Origin: Dicyema japonicum
Lineage: Eukaryota > Dicyemida > Rhombozoa > Dicyemidae
Assembly: GCA_011109175.1 (NCBI GenBank)
Contig: RDEW01000046.1
Coordinates: forward strand, 340,628 to 404,627
Length of the DNA stretch: 64,000 nucleotides
Direction: 5' to 3'
A program made the translations under genes and the position numbers. The notes under the pieces are model-generated. The model had not been told where the DNA came from. It saw only the letters and a list, made by a program, of their open reading frames with translations, and did no database searches. Positions 47,537 through 59,662 of this stretch are shown here, one piece after another. Within the stretch, counting starts at the first letter, position 1. Every line of letters begins with the position of its first letter.

Positions 47537-47622
47537 AACATAAAAATCATTTATTAGCACTTTTATCAAATCAGAAAACAGTAAATAAATTTAGAAACCA
47601 ATATATGAAATGAAGAAATAAA
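47537..47622 (+). repeat. 85-110 bp repeat B, copy 1
   Basis: Contains CATTTATTAGCACTTTTATC, CAGAAAACAGTAAATAAATT and CCAATATATGAAATGAAG; similar copies at 48903-49015 and 51453-51567. Confidence 0.8.
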
Positions 47623-47633
47623 AAATTCAAAAA

Positions 47634-47675
47634 ACCACGGTAAAACTAAACTAACTAATCAAGTGATCCAGACAC
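47634..47675 (-). mobile_element. CR1-type LINE 3' terminus, minimal fragment
   Basis: AACCACGGTAAAACTAAACT and ACTAATCAAGTGATCC are the 3' terminal signature of the CR1/Jockey-type family, read in reverse. Only about 40 bp. Confidence 0.5.
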
Positions 47676-47679
47676 GTTG

Positions 47680-48900
47680 CATCAATGAACGTATTGCCAA
47701 AAAGAGGGAAGATTGAGTGAAATGAATAGTTTGCTTTCGAGGTCATCTTATCGCATAGAATTTACATTGCTGCTGAAGATATGAAATCGATCTAACAGTG
47801 AATGATACGCAATATAGCCGAATGTATCAGAAATGATTGAAAAGTGGGAAGAGACAATTTATTCCAATTTTTGAGTCAAAAATAACAAATTATTCACTAA
47901 AAAGACAAATCTCTATAGAATCTGAAAATAACACATCAAAAATAATAAATTTAGCAAAGCTCTAACAAAAAATCGTCAAAGCGATTACCACCGTCAATTT
48001 AACTAAGCCCACCAAGTATCCTTGGTCTTACTGATAGTGAACTTAACTCCTCTTTTGTTGTAAAAATTAAAGTCTTTTCTGAAATCCCGCCTAACAATTT
48101 TCTTCCTCAAATCATCTCCAAGAATAGGCTCTAATCTTCCAATTAAATCGTAATATATTACTCTTGATCACATAAACAGGGACAACATGAAGTTTTGGTA
48201 GGATCGTCAAAAAAATAATTTGTCCCACCAAAGCAGGGATCGTATAAATACATGAAATGGCTATATCTATTAACTGATAGTTACCTACTATTTTCCCCTT
48301 TTTATTACCCTAAAATAATATATTACAAATAAAAACCATTCGCCGGTTATTGGATATAATCGCGGGTATTTATATACGAATTTTTTCGGCATTTGAAATA
48401 TAATATAAATCCAATAGTTAATTGTGCAACTAAAGCACGTGCAAATATTTTAGTAACTTTTGGTTTTTATAGCGAAATTTCTTGCTAACAATCGATGGAG
48501 GTGGATGAAAGCGACATTTAAAATTGTGTTGGGACTGGGCTATAAGTACTATGGTCAACATAAAAGCCCTGAATAATAACCGAGCTGTACTGATTCTAGA
48601 GACTATCAATCCATTTTCCATTCCTGGAAATAAATTAATATAAATTATTATTAAGATAAATTTTCTTTGATAGTTTTACATTCCTATTAATTTTCAAACA
48701 ATAAAGTTTCCGAAAAAATTATTTAAAAAATATTATTCATGCAGAAATTTAAGTCACACATCTTTGAATTATCTTTGATAACTGTCAATTACTAGTTTTA
48801 AAAATTATCAAAATTTTACATTATGTGACATTCAACATAATCAAATACTCGGTTTTTATTAAAAAAATGTAATTTTGTTTGAGAAATAATCTTGAAAAAA
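47680..48900. other. AT-rich spacer containing one unidentified ORF
   Basis: Apart from the ORF at 48430-48621, nothing is supported. Confidence 0.35.
48430..48621 (-). CDS. Unidentified short ORF
   Basis: 63 residues from the ATG at 48619-48621, immediately preceded by TTTATTTCCAG, which could be a 3' splice site. Starts MENGLIVSRISTARLLFRAF; hydrophobic in the middle. Another open stretch downstream (about 48060-48390, minus) could be joined by micro-introns. No family recognised; it may not be a gene. Confidence 0.25.
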   Translation of the reverse strand: MENGLIVSRISTARLLFRAFMLTIVLIAQSQHNFKCRFHPPPSIVSKKFRYKNQKLLKYLHVL

Positions 48901-48902
48901 CG

Positions 48903-49015
48903 AAAACATAAAAATCATTTATTAGCACTTTTATCAAATCAGAAAACAGTAAATAAATTTAGTAACCAATATATAAAATAAAGAAATAAAAACGAGTGAT
49001 TTAGTATAAAAGGAT
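48903..49015 (+). repeat. 85-110 bp repeat B, copy 2
   Basis: About 90% or more similar by eye to copies 1 and 3. It lies directly at the 3' end of the Jockey-like element and continues with GTGATTTAGTATAAA as in copy 3. Confidence 0.8.
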
Positions 49016-49049
49016 AAAACACTTTATTAGGCTAAAAATAGTAAGTAAT

Positions 49050-51440
49050 TAGGGAAGAACTAATTAACGCCCCTTTCACCGCCTTGTGGCAGCGTTTTCG
49101 TGGCTTCTCTGTCTTCTTCCCCGTGCCTCCTTCTTTAATTTAATTTCAAGATCTTTTTAATAACTTCCTCCGGGTCCTTAAAGTCAGGGTATTCTTTTTC
49201 CAGCAGCGGCGCTCTATAAGACATTCCAAGAGAATACCGTATTGCCCGCCGCCGAACCTTCCTAAGTTGGTGAGGGTCTTATCGCGTTCTTCACTGCGAT
49301 AATAAGAGTGTGCACCATAAGTGAGCATAGGCAGCACCATGGCGTTGAACACTTTGGCCCAGGCATCGCGGCTCAGCTGAAAAGCCCTCAATGCTCCTAG
49401 TCTTTGCACAGCCCGCCTCTTAACGAGGGCGGTGTGCTCCTGGAAACTACACTTGAAGTAGAACGTCACTCCAAGGTAGCTCGTCCGCCCAGTGACCTCT
49501 ATAGGTACCCCATAGATGGTCACTCTAGGTATTAAATTATTAGACCGCTTAGGGCGGCCAAAAACTAACAACCTGTATTTCTCGGGCCTCAGCCTGAGTC
49601 CTCTGCTCCCACACCAGCGTATGATTTTATCGACAGCGACTTAAATCCTCCGACACGCTACATCTGGTTTCCACGAGTGATCCCAGAGTACTATGTCGTC
49701 CGCATAGACAGCCATCTCCGTCATCACATTGGCTGGGTGAGGGAGGGTAGACAGTAATGTTAAAAGAGTTGGACTCAGAACCGACCCTTGTGGAACTTCC
49801 CGGTTAGATCTAAACAAACTAGATCGGCAACATTTATGCCTTACGTAGTTCATCCGATCCTCTAAGAAGCTTGATAACCAGCTCCTTAGTTTCAGGGAAT
49901 TCCTCCTTCGACAGGGCCCATCGGAGGCCGTCATGCCAGACCGAGTCGAACGCCCTCTCCACATCCAGGAACAGCGGCTGTGCACTCGTTCGGGCTCCTT
50001 TCACGAATCTGAGAGCTCAACCTCCAGAGGGAGTCCCGACAGGAACGCCCCTCACGGAATCCCATCTGAAAGTCCGAGAGGGTGTCTCTTATTATGTATT
50101 CCTGGGTTAACCTCTGGTGTATCACTCTCTTTAAGATTTTAGCAACGGCAGGCAACAGGCTTATAGAGTGGTAGCTACTAGGGTCCTCAGGAGGTTTTCC
50201 TGGTTTCTTTACAAAAACCAGTTCCGCTTCCTTCCAACGCCTAGAACGTAACCCAACCTGAAGCTACCGTTGTACAACCTTACCAAGGTCGCTAGAAGAC
50301 CTGCAGGTCTTTTCTTGAAAAGGGCCATGGGAATCTTGTCCTTGCCCGGTGCGTTGTTCTTCGATTTTCTTATCGCGGCCCGGACCTCCTCCTTAGTTAT
50401 ATACGTCATATTCGGGTCCCCCCGAAGTGGCTCAACTTGCGCTCTCCGTAGAGATGACGTCCTCAATTCTTTGGCGAGCAGACCTTTCGACGAATTTGTT
50501 CGGTCGAACTGCAGTGACTGCCCACAAAGCTACCTGCAAAGATGCTCGCAATTTCATCTGGGTCCGAGGTTTTAGAACCATCCGCACGACACAGGGTACG
50601 CGCAGACGACTTTTCCCCTCTGCCCGACAGACGCTTCAGTTGACTCCAGAAGTCCGGCCATGCGGGGTTCACCCTCTCGCAGGCCCTCCTCAATTTGTCA
50701 CTTCGGAAGTCAAAGAGCGATATCCTGATTTCCATTCTCAGCGATTTCCTCCTTTCCTTTCTCAGGTTTACCTTCTTCTGGTAGTAGATCCGGTTTTCCA
50801 CGTATGCGCACCTCGCTCGGAATCTCAGGAACCTCTTTCTAAGTATTATTTTACTCAAAATCAGGCCTGGAATCCGCGCGAAGCCTTCACCATGCGGACG
50901 TAACCGGAAGTTAGTCCGCATGTATTCCTCAAGTACACCACACAGGGTGGCATTTAATTCTTAACGTCTGCTTCACTGCAAACTTGCCCTTTGAGAGAAG
51001 GGAGTTTACTATCTATGAACGACTCTAGGTGATCCCAAGTGCCAGAGCCCAAGTCATAGCCAATTGGGGCCTGAGATCGAACAGGTTCGTAAAGCTCGGT
51101 GAGTAGGGGACGGTGATAGCTTCCGATGTCTCTAAGAACACGAGGTACGGAGAGCATACCAATTAACGATGGAGAGGCTACGGTCATTCCCAGGTAGTCC
51201 TCTCCTCCTCTTGTATCCTTGTGGTTGGGGTCTGTTGATGTAGTAACCGAAAGCCCAAGATCCCCCGCTAGGTTCCGCAGTGCTGATCCCGCTCTATTAT
51301 TAGTAACGCATCCAAAATCCGAATGATTAGCATTCAGATCGCCAAAAAGAACACAATGGGGATATATGTTTTAATGTGGTGCTTACACAACCACAGCTGC
51401 TTGGCATACATTGCCCCTATAACTAAAGTAAAACTAGGAA
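49050..51440 (-). mobile_element. Jockey-like LINE (second family), endonuclease and RT
   Basis: GC-richer than its surroundings. From 5': an endonuclease end with FGDLNANHSDFG, NNRAGSALRNLAGDLGLSVT and a final PSLIG...IGSYHRPLLTEL block; RT start EVRAAIRKSKNNAPGKDKIP; LSDFQMGFREGRSC; REVPQGSVLSPTLL; MAVYADDIVLWDHS (YADD); SYLGVTFYFKCSFQEHTALV; LPMLTYGAHSYY. Coding shifts frame several times. An AATAAA lies in the 3' part (about 49025). It is flanked by repeat B copies 2 and 3. A plus-strand relative is at 20110-20745. Confidence 0.85.
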
Positions 51441-51452
51441 GCCTAACACGTA

Positions 51453-51567
51453 AAAAAGCATACAAATCATTTATTAGCATTTTTATCAAATCAGAAAACA
51501 GTAAATAAATTTAGAAACCAATATATGAAATGAAGAAATAAAAACAAGTGATGTAGTATAAAGCAAA
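51453..51567 (+). repeat. 85-110 bp repeat B, copy 3
   Basis: Shares about 110 bp with copy 2 across the Jockey-like element; differs at several positions, so it is too diverged for a fresh target duplication. Confidence 0.8.
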
Positions 51568-51569
51568 GA

Positions 51570-51812
51570 ACTGCCTTTATAGGACCGACCTTTGATAATT
51601 AACAGAGACACTTTTAATACGATGTCTTTGATCCTTGTAGAATAGAACTGCCTTTTTACTGTAATATAAGACCGATTTTTGATAGCTCACAGGACGGAAC
51701 AGAAAAATTTATTAATAATCAAACTCAAAAGTAGTTAAAGTTAGTTAAATACCAAAATTACTAATTAATGAGTTTGATGTGGATGTCGGGGTCAAACTAA
51801 TATTATTTATTT
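51570..51812. other. Spacer with short local duplication
   Basis: Contains two related stretches (GAACTGCCTTTATAGGACCG and AGAACTGCCTTTTTACTG...AAGACCG). Nothing else recognised. Confidence 0.35.
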
Positions 51813-51814
51813 AA

Positions 51815-52000
51815 AACCAAAAATCACCGACCAAATAATTGTTCCTCCGAGAGCCGACACACTTTCTGTATGGATGAATCACTTTTCAGAAATTTTGAGG
51901 TTTCAACGGGGCTCCAGTTCTCCTCACAAGTTCCTCGTACGAGGTTGGCTTTAGTGGCGAGGAGAACTTTAGGGCCCTCGTTAATATTTTTTGGATAGAG
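51815..52000 (-). mobile_element. CR1-type LINE 3' fragment (second subfamily)
   Basis: Minus-strand reading gives TKANLVRGTCEENWSPVETS and then the 3' end GGTCGGTGATTTTTGGTTTT, matching the 3' end of the copy at 46197-47095. Confidence 0.6.
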
Positions 52001-52429
52001 TTTTTTTTTTATTGGACATTAAGAAAATAAGACTAATTAGTCTGTATTATTTCCCCCTTGATCTTGACATTCCTATCTTCAAGATCATAAGAACGATTGT
52101 CCTCTTCTATGGTGATATGTCTAAACTCATCAAAAATTGAATAACAACAGAAATGGCATTTCCACATTCTTTTAAAAATTCATATGAATAAAATCCTAAC
52201 CAGAAACTTTGTTTACGCATCCTACATTGCCAACGTCATTTCACTGAAAGAATCGTTCAGACCAAAGTACTTTCACTGAAAAGATTCTTTCAATCACAAA
52301 ATTTGTTCTGCATTTCCAAGTGAAATGATCGGAATTTCTTGAATTTCTGAGACCTGTTCTCGTAGTGGTACTACAAGCTCCAGTTTATTGAGGATTTTGA
52401 TACGAGACTTTTAGAACTTATCTTTTATT
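52000..52429. other. Spacer, nothing recognised
   Basis: Contains a local repeat around TTTCACTGAAA(A)GA(A/T)TC (about 52240-52295). No gene supported. Confidence 0.35.
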
Positions 52430-52990
52430 GACTCTTTTGAGGTTGTCTATACAAACTAATCTACACTAACTGGGTCCTCACCAACTTTGGAATGTCTTTT
52501 CGATTGACAGTATATACCAGCATGTCCATACATCAGACTTGTTTTTTGTCTTTCAGGACTTTCATTTTTGGTAGCAACTTTTAACAGATTCTTTATGTTT
52601 ATTTTGTCTTTCTCTTGATTTTCTGGCTTTCGATCGTAGTTTGACAACCCCCATAATTCTCTCAGTGGTCTTCAGAACCACAGTTCACACACTTTCATTT
52701 AGCTCCACGGACTTTAAATTTGTTATATTATGAGGACCTTAGCATATTAAACCCTTCCCTGAATCTTACACAGTCGAGCTGTGTACCAAAGTCGTGACAT
52801 CTGTAGTACTGGATTTCAGTATTGATTTTTTAAAGTCGATTTTTAAGTCTAATCTAATAGATTTGGCTTTTCCTTTGTCAGACATTACCGCTTTGACTAC
52901 AAATAATCTGACCCTTCTTTCAAAACGTTGAGAGTTAGTTTGCCAAAAATATCCCGTAAGATAATTTAAGGACAAAATATTTTTTATCGC
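52430..52990 (-). mobile_element. Jockey-type ORF1 (Gag-like) zinc-knuckle remnant
   Basis: Minus-strand frames give CHDFGTQLDCVRFREGFNML and then KCVNCGSEDH with ENYGGCQ. This corresponds to the tandem CCHC knuckles at the end of Jockey-clade ORF1 proteins (RCQ.FGHT...C; CVNCG..H.ANY.GC). It lies upstream, in the same orientation, of the EN-RT part at 49050-51440 and could be its displaced ORF1. Several stops. Confidence 0.6.
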
Positions 52991-53790
52991 CTCATAAACA
53001 AAATATTCTAACTAAAGTCAGATACACAAGTGTACTTCTAAGCCAAAAATTATAGGAGATTTTGAAATAAATCACTAAATAGAATATTCGTTTCAGAGAA
53101 TACTAGTTGGAAATAAAACGAATGGAACATCTAGTTAGATTGGATAAGAGCAATTATCTTCCTTTTCGTGAGCATGGACAAGGTGACGGATTAAGGAGAC
53201 ACTAGAAACCTGAAGTTCTGAACAAAGGAGTTGTCAGATTCATGAAGTATTCGGATTCACTTTTTGTCGGCCTAAAATTGATTATCGGAGAATCATCTGT
53301 CAGATATGATAGTTAACATAAATCTATTAATGTTAATATTAATGTGGTTAAAGACATAGGTGGTTAGTTCTACCATAAGCATATAAATACTTTGGTTCTT
53401 CTTCACACTCTTCCGTAGTTCATCGAGGTCGTCAGTTTTCTCAAGATTCCAGCATTTTAATGTCCTCAGCATTTTCCAGAAGCAAGCTCAGTTTTTGTCT
53501 TTGTTATGTTTCAATGACCATTTATCCAAAATATCTGCGACTTTATCCACAACTGAATAGTAACTCCATGTCGTCAGACAAAATCTATATCGTCCGCATT
53601 AATATAAATGTCTTTTGGATTGCGGATTATGAAGTTTCGGTTTATTGAATCCTGTTTGTGTGGAATCTACGTAAAATTTCGATGAATATCAAAAAATTCG
53701 GATAATTTAAATTTTTGAATTATTGAAATTCGGATCAATTGGGGTTTACTGTATTTTATTTTTAAATTATTAATTGGAGACCGCTACCGT
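52990..53790. other. Spacer, nothing recognised
   Basis: No coding or repeat supported. Confidence 0.35.
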
Positions 53791-53794
53791 TTTG

Positions 53795-53985
53795 TACCGG
53801 TAGCAATCGAGACGTCTGGTGCGGCTGGAAATATTACAGCCTCTTTCCTAAAGGAAATCGGGGAAAATTGGCCCACCGCAAAAAAGACGTTAGGGAAGCG
53901 GTCTGGCTGAGGCAAAGAATTGGTATGGCGATTGTTCGCGGAAACGCTTACTCCGTGATGTCAGCAGCCGCTCTCCCCCATAGTT
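53795..53985 (+). mobile_element. WYLDD-family LINE, C-terminal coding fragment
   Basis: Reads VAIETSGAAGNITASFLKEI, then a frame shift, then WLRQRIGMAIVRGNAYSVMS and a stop. Same tail as at 6445 and 19175. Confidence 0.65.
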
Positions 53986-54084
53986 AATAAATAATATTTT
54001 ATTGTTAATAAATTTTTGATAAAAAAAAAAAATTATTAAAAAAATTAATTTAAAAAATTTATTTATTTTTTTATTTTTATTAAA

Positions 54085-54965
54085 CGAAAAAACCACCGTC
54101 ATTTCCAAAATAACAGAATTCAGATGATCCCAGCCTCTCCCTCAACAGTCTCCGCATCTTTTCTCGGTGTTCCGACTGCGTTCCTACGCATTTCCGATAT
54201 GGACGGATTTTCTAGGTTTCTTGACAGAATTTCCACTCGGGAATATTTCCTTAGTAGGTTTGCTCCTTCACTCGAATGCTGCCTATCTTGTCCAAATTCG
54301 TTGCAGAAAGTTAGATCCCCAGATATTACATGCGTATCCTATTGTAGCCTCGATGAACTGTTTGTATGACCTCCAGACCACTCAGATCTTTTATGTCATT
54401 TAGGTTTCCCAAGAACGCCTTCAGGAAGTTGATTTTCCTCGTACAAGTCAATAACATATTCTCGACATGTTTTGTAAAAGTTAATGTGTCAATGGTAACT
54501 CCCAAGATTTTCTGGTATTTGTTTTTCGGGATAATCTTCCCATCCAGTGTGACGTCAATTGATACTTTCCCTAGTTTTCTGTTTGTCGTGAATAGGATCA
54601 ACCCCGACTTCTCCGGCTAGCAGTCAACTGATTTTCGAAAATTGCAATTGTTGGATAAAAAATTGAATAAATTAAAGAAATATAACTAAAATTAATTATC
54701 GAATTTTTATTAAATCATATTTAATTGCAATTGGTTGCCCTAGTTATAGTAGATAAGGTTTTTCGAACTGTAGCCTCAGATTCCTGAGTGGGGCCTGAAC
54801 TTTACCAGATTTTGTACTGCCGTTGAAATGTTTACTGGGTGAGTCTTGAATATTTCGGTGAACATAAGGATTTTTACTAACTGAATCGGCGCCTTTTTTA
54901 GTAGTTTTCCACAAATATTGCCAAAGCCAGGTTTGTTATTATTCAAACGCCAGAGACCTTCCATA
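54085..54965 (-). mobile_element. CR1/Jockey-type LINE, degraded 3' half
   Basis: The part 54326-54601 encodes ILFTTNRKLGKVSIDV, KYQKILGVTID and CTRKINFLKAFLGN, the segment after the YADD box. The part 54776-54964 encodes NNNKPGFGNICGKLLKKAPI, from the RT start; the palm between them is deleted. The 3' signature (GGGATCATCTGAATTC and a GACGGTGGT end) is at 54090-54135. Confidence 0.65.
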
Positions 54966-56630
54966 ATTATTGAATCCGTGAAGGTGGTAATATGTCACCC
55001 CGATTAAATTGTTTTTAAGAGTTCGACATTAAATAACGCCATGTTATACCAAAATTTCCTCTATTCGGTGAGAAAAGTCACAAAAATTAATTAAAATCGG
55101 ATAACTTATGGATTATCCTGCAGATTTTGCTTTAAATATCGCCTTTCCCAATCCTAAAATGCAGATCTAACTCGCTTCATATCATACTTGTCGAGAACAG
55201 AGATCCATAAAAACTCAAGAAAAGTTCCCCTGTGTATCCAATCAGTGCTGATGACTATGGTGAGGACATGGCAATTAATTTAAACTAGAGGCGGTTCTTC
55301 TTCTAAGAGAACTAGGGTCTCAAATTAGTTATAATTAGATGATTATTGATTAATTTATGCATTTTAACTCAATTTTTGAATTTCCACATGTAAAACTTAT
55401 TATTTGGAGAGACTATTGTGCACTCTCCTAAAAGTGACTGTTTGGAGTTTTGACAAATGCAAATTTGAACCTCTCCGGAGCCTATGGACCTGTTCAGCCA
55501 GTAGACTATCTGGAGTTCATTATGTGTGAGATTAATAAATCGAATAATCCGGGATTATTATAATCCGTTGCCATGTATTAATGGACAAAAGAAATCGAAG
55601 AGTGTTTAGTCCACATAATTATTATTCCCGAATCAATACGTCAAATATTCCAGAATTTTAGAAAAAATCAATTTTAAAATTAGTAAATATTTCCAAATTA
55701 TTACGAAGTGTTTGACCCAGTTGAACTTTTGGCCTCATCATTTTCCGTGTTACTGGCATTTGATACCTTAACTAATATTCTCATAAAGTCTTAACTTTGA
55801 GGGGTCTTAGGCTCTAAAATGTTAAGTAAATAATTTTACCAGTAGATGAAGGTTTATTTTCCTCGACAGCTTCCTCATTCGTTGTCTTTTTATTAAAAAG
55901 ACTGCAAACCTTATTTGACTGGGATTTCTTTATGCACATATTCCCCATGATATTTAAGATAGAATTAATGTGAAAATTTTATTTGAATTATACAGGTTTT
56001 CCAAAAATAATATAATTTTTATAAATATTATTAATTAAAATTTATTATTAAAATAATTAACTCTCACAAATTTTCAATAAATTTTTTTTTTCACTTGTCC
56101 GTCAATTCCTCATAGGTAATCTGTGCTGCATACAGCACTAGGGAGATGTCACCCAATAACCCTACTGGCTTACTTTTGGAATATTAGGATATAAGCAGAG
56201 GTTTTCCTCCGGGAGAAATAATAGCTAGCTTACGTCCTCGACGATCTGTTTACTAAATATACTATTTAATGGTTATTCATAAACTCTAAATTATCTACTC
56301 TTGCTAATTAATCCAGGGTTTTATAGATATCTTGCAAGTTCTATGCTTAAATTACTCAAAAACGTCAATTTTTCTTAAGATTTGACAAGTTTATTTACTC
56401 TTCAATAGGTATGTAGATAATTTCAAGAATATAAGTGGTTTCTTTAAAGCTTACGTACTTCTGAACAACCGAATAAATTCATCAATGCGTCAAAAAAGTC
56501 GTATTTTAGAGAGTTTTGGCAGATCGTTCTTGCACGATGTCACGCTTAAGTTACACAAAAAGCATTGGTGAGTGCCATTCATGATTACTTAAAAATTAAC
56601 TGAGTTTGACTAATGTAACTAATTTATTAA
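54966..56630. other. AT-rich spacer, nothing recognised
   Basis: No coding region or repeat could be supported on either strand. Confidence 0.35.
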
Positions 56631-56635
56631 CCCAG

Positions 56636-58370
56636 CCATGTTGAACCTGCAGAATGATTTAAGGATCTTATCCGAAATTACTGTTGATCCGCAAACTTTT
56701 TCCAAATTGAAACAAGAACGAAGGCAAATCGAGAGGAAATTCAAACTCTTAAACAAGCAACATCACACCACTTAGTTCGAAAACAAGATTAAAGAGGTCG
56801 AACGCCTTAAAAATAACCCTGACATTTCTGGCTATAGACTAATGAAGAGAAACCAATCAAGGAAGCTTCTTTTGGACGGCAGAAATGAAAAAAAAACAAT
56901 TAGAAATTCTACCGAACAGGCAGAGTTCGTCGCATCGCACTTTGAACAACTGTGAAAGGAGAGAATCGGACTTCACGCCAGAGGATAGCGATTCGAACGG
57001 TTCATCTCACCAAAGGAAGTCTCCAGAGCGATAAAGAAGCTCAAATTTAGTCGCTCTCCGGGACCATACAACATATCCTTAGAATTGTTAAAATTAGGCC
57101 CAGCATAACTTGCAGAGAAACTCTCAAATTGCTGAATGATATGATAGCTAACAAGAATTTTTCAGAGCTTGGAAAATGGGTACTAATACCTGTCCAAAAC
57201 GCAGATAAACCCACCGGACTTGTTGAAAACTTGCGTCCTGTCATTTTTCTAATTACCCTGCGGAAAATCCTAGTCCTGATCGTACTTAATCGGATCCAAG
57301 AATCAGTGGACGGGAACTTGGATCATAGCCAAAGTGGTTTCAAAACTGGGAGATCAACAGCTAATGAAGTATGGTGCCATAGGTGGCATTGTTCAAGGAC
57401 TATTATTGGAATTAATCTCACCAGAGCATTCGATACTTTTATTAAAGTGCTGGAAAGTTTCCTGGACTCGGTCACCTTAATACGGATACTCCTATCAAAA
57501 AAAGTGTTGCGAGTGTGTATTGGAAACTGTATGTCGTGAGAAATCGTGACAATAGTAAGCACACTTCAAGGAGATTCCCTCTCTCCGGTATTGTCGCTTT
57601 ATATCTTTAATCTGTTCTGAGATTTCCGGAAGTATTACAGCGACGATATTATGGAAATTGTTTAAGCCGATAATGGAACGCCACGAATACGGATATTGTC
57701 GAGATCAACGGATGGAACCACGAATACCGAAAACTGGAGGAAGACCACAAAACTTGACTCTCTTCTTGGAACTCCAAAGACATTGCCAGAAGGAAATTGT
57801 TATCTACGGTGACCATATAAAAGCTTTTGAAAGGATGGCTCTCAAGGCGTCCAGCCTACCCATCAATCTGACTCAGATTATATGAGGCTTTCGTGAAACT
57901 GATCCTTGCGTATAACTCTGGAATTCTGGGAATCTCGAAAACCGACGGGAAAAGGCTCGACTTCTTTCATAATAATCAATTTCGATATCTCTTGGGATTA
58001 AAGTTGCCAATGCGTGTAAGGAGTGAAGCATTTTACAAAGGATACTCTCTGGACTTGTGACCATCTTGATCACGAAGATGCACTGGAAACTGTTTGGTCA
58101 CATTGGGGAGAATTCCCAGAGGAGGGTGGAAGCTCATCCTTGAGCTGTTCAATGCGAAAAGTATAAGTTTGTGCGAACTGAAAAACGTTAACAAATTTGT
58201 TAGGCAACATTGCAACGGTGGTATCTGAATCACCATATGGATGCTCGAATTCGTTTAACCTAAGAGAAGGATTTATTTAGAACCCCGGATCAACAAGAAA
58301 ATCAGAAAAAACGTCAGTGAACTTTTACAGTCGAGGTGATTGGCCAGACGTCTCTACTTCTGATTGATAC
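56636..58370 (+). mobile_element. RTE-like LINE, degraded copy
   Basis: Plus-strand frames contain EVSRAIKKLKFSRSPGPYNI, KWVLIPVQNADKPTG, RPVIFLITLRKILVLIVLNR and SQSGFKTGRSTANEVWCHRW, closely parallel to the copy at 15062-17519. Then INLTRAFDTFIKVLESFLDS, LQGDSLSPVLSLYIFN and a tail with SGILGISKTDGKRLDFFHNN. The YADD box is not readable. Many stops. Confidence 0.8.
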
Positions 58371-58389
58371 TTTTATTTAGTTTTCTGAT

Positions 58390-59240
58390 GAATTTCAAAA
58401 ATTTCAAGTCCGTCGGATGACATCTTTCCATAAAGTTTCTTTGTTTTATGAGTGTCAGGGAATTGAGGGTATAAAATTCTTGTATGATGAAAGAGAAATA
58501 AATATGTTGTCAGCCTTCTGAATGCCCACGTTGATGATTCTTGCGGCTTCATCTTTCGAATTTATATGGGATGATAGTCCTTTGACCAATTCCATGTCAC
58601 GAAATCAGAGAAGCCAGACCAATCAAACTTATAGTTCTTGAAACTTTTCGCTTCAGTCTGCAATGTCCGGCGTCTCAGAAATCCTCTATTAACATAAGAA
58701 TGATGGATTATGGTTGCTGGAAAAATCATAATTCACATCCCATGTAGCAAGTCACGCTAAAGAGGGTAAACAAAAGGTTAAATCGAGAGAAGTATTCCTT
58801 AATTGGGTTCTTGTGTGTAATTTAGGGTCATTCAGGATAATCATATCAATAAGACCATGAACTCGGCTGTCAGAGGAATGTGAAGCAAGTTCGATTTCGG
58901 AGAGGAGAGCTCCAGAATATTCTTTCTAATTCCATTTGTATTAGATGTAGAATTATTAAGTCTCCACGTGGACCAGGGTTTGTTTCAATGTCGCCACATA
59001 GGAGGATCAATAGTCCAGAACAATGATGACAAAGTCGGAGGCACAGGTCACAGGAACACCCAAATAATGGGATCTTTCGTTCCTTTCCGGAATGGGTGAC
59101 ACCTTTTCTGGTGAGCCACTAGACAACACGTTAAGCACATTGCCACGTTCTTATAGTCAATTCACTACTCGAAATCCTCACGCGGGGTGGAGTCTATATG
59201 TTCCAACCCCATTAAGGAGCACGATGTGAGTCATTTTTTG
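58390..59240 (-). mobile_element. CR1-type LINE 5' fragment: 2A-like site plus partial endonuclease
   Basis: From 5': a Cys-rich frame CLRLCHHCSGLLILLCGDIE-TNPGP, then after a one-base shift NTNGIRKNILELSSP (endonuclease start). A gap follows, then SLDLTFCLPSLA and TWDVNYDFSSNHNPSF, the end of an AP endonuclease. The catalytic middle is deleted and no RT follows. Confidence 0.75.
58969..59013 (-). other. 2A-like ribosome-skipping sequence
   Basis: Translation LLILLCGDIETNPGP fits the D-I-E-x-N-P-G-P consensus with a Leu-rich lead-in. It occupies the same place relative to the endonuclease as 7922-7963 but has a different sequence (DIET against DVEQ), so the motif is conserved while its surroundings have diverged. 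Confidence 0.85.
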
Positions 59241-59662
59241 CTGATGTAAGAAAAGGATTCGTTCCATAATCTTTTTGTATACAAACCTTTAAAAAATAGA
59301 GTTCAAAATCTAATTCATACATCGACTTAAATCCCAGTTTTATTTAGCGGATTCCTCGTAATCGCGTATTTCGAATAACATCGATCACTGTACCAAGAAA
59401 AACGATCATATAAATCTAAAAAATAACATTACTTATTCAGGTCAATCTGCAAAATAACATAATTTTATTTACCTTTTTAGGTCAATCAGATTCACCTGAC
59501 ATCTCTCATTTGGTACATTAGCAAAAATATGAGTCAAATCGTCACATTACTTCGATGGTACTGAAACCACCATGTGTCGCAGTTCTTCACTACTTACCGA
59601 ATGATCTCCCGCTTTATGGAACAGAATCATTTTGTCCACAATGGTTCGTCCTGTGGATCCCT

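Noticed and set aside
50270-50903. Plus-strand open frames of 101 and 158 residues
   Set aside because: They are antisense to the endonuclease/RT of the Jockey-like element, which explains their length through higher GC content.
48903-51567. LTR retrotransposon, because similar repeats flank a reverse transcriptase
   Set aside because: The RT and endonuclease are of the non-LTR type, there is no protease or integrase, a third repeat copy lies outside, and the repeats lack TG...CA ends.
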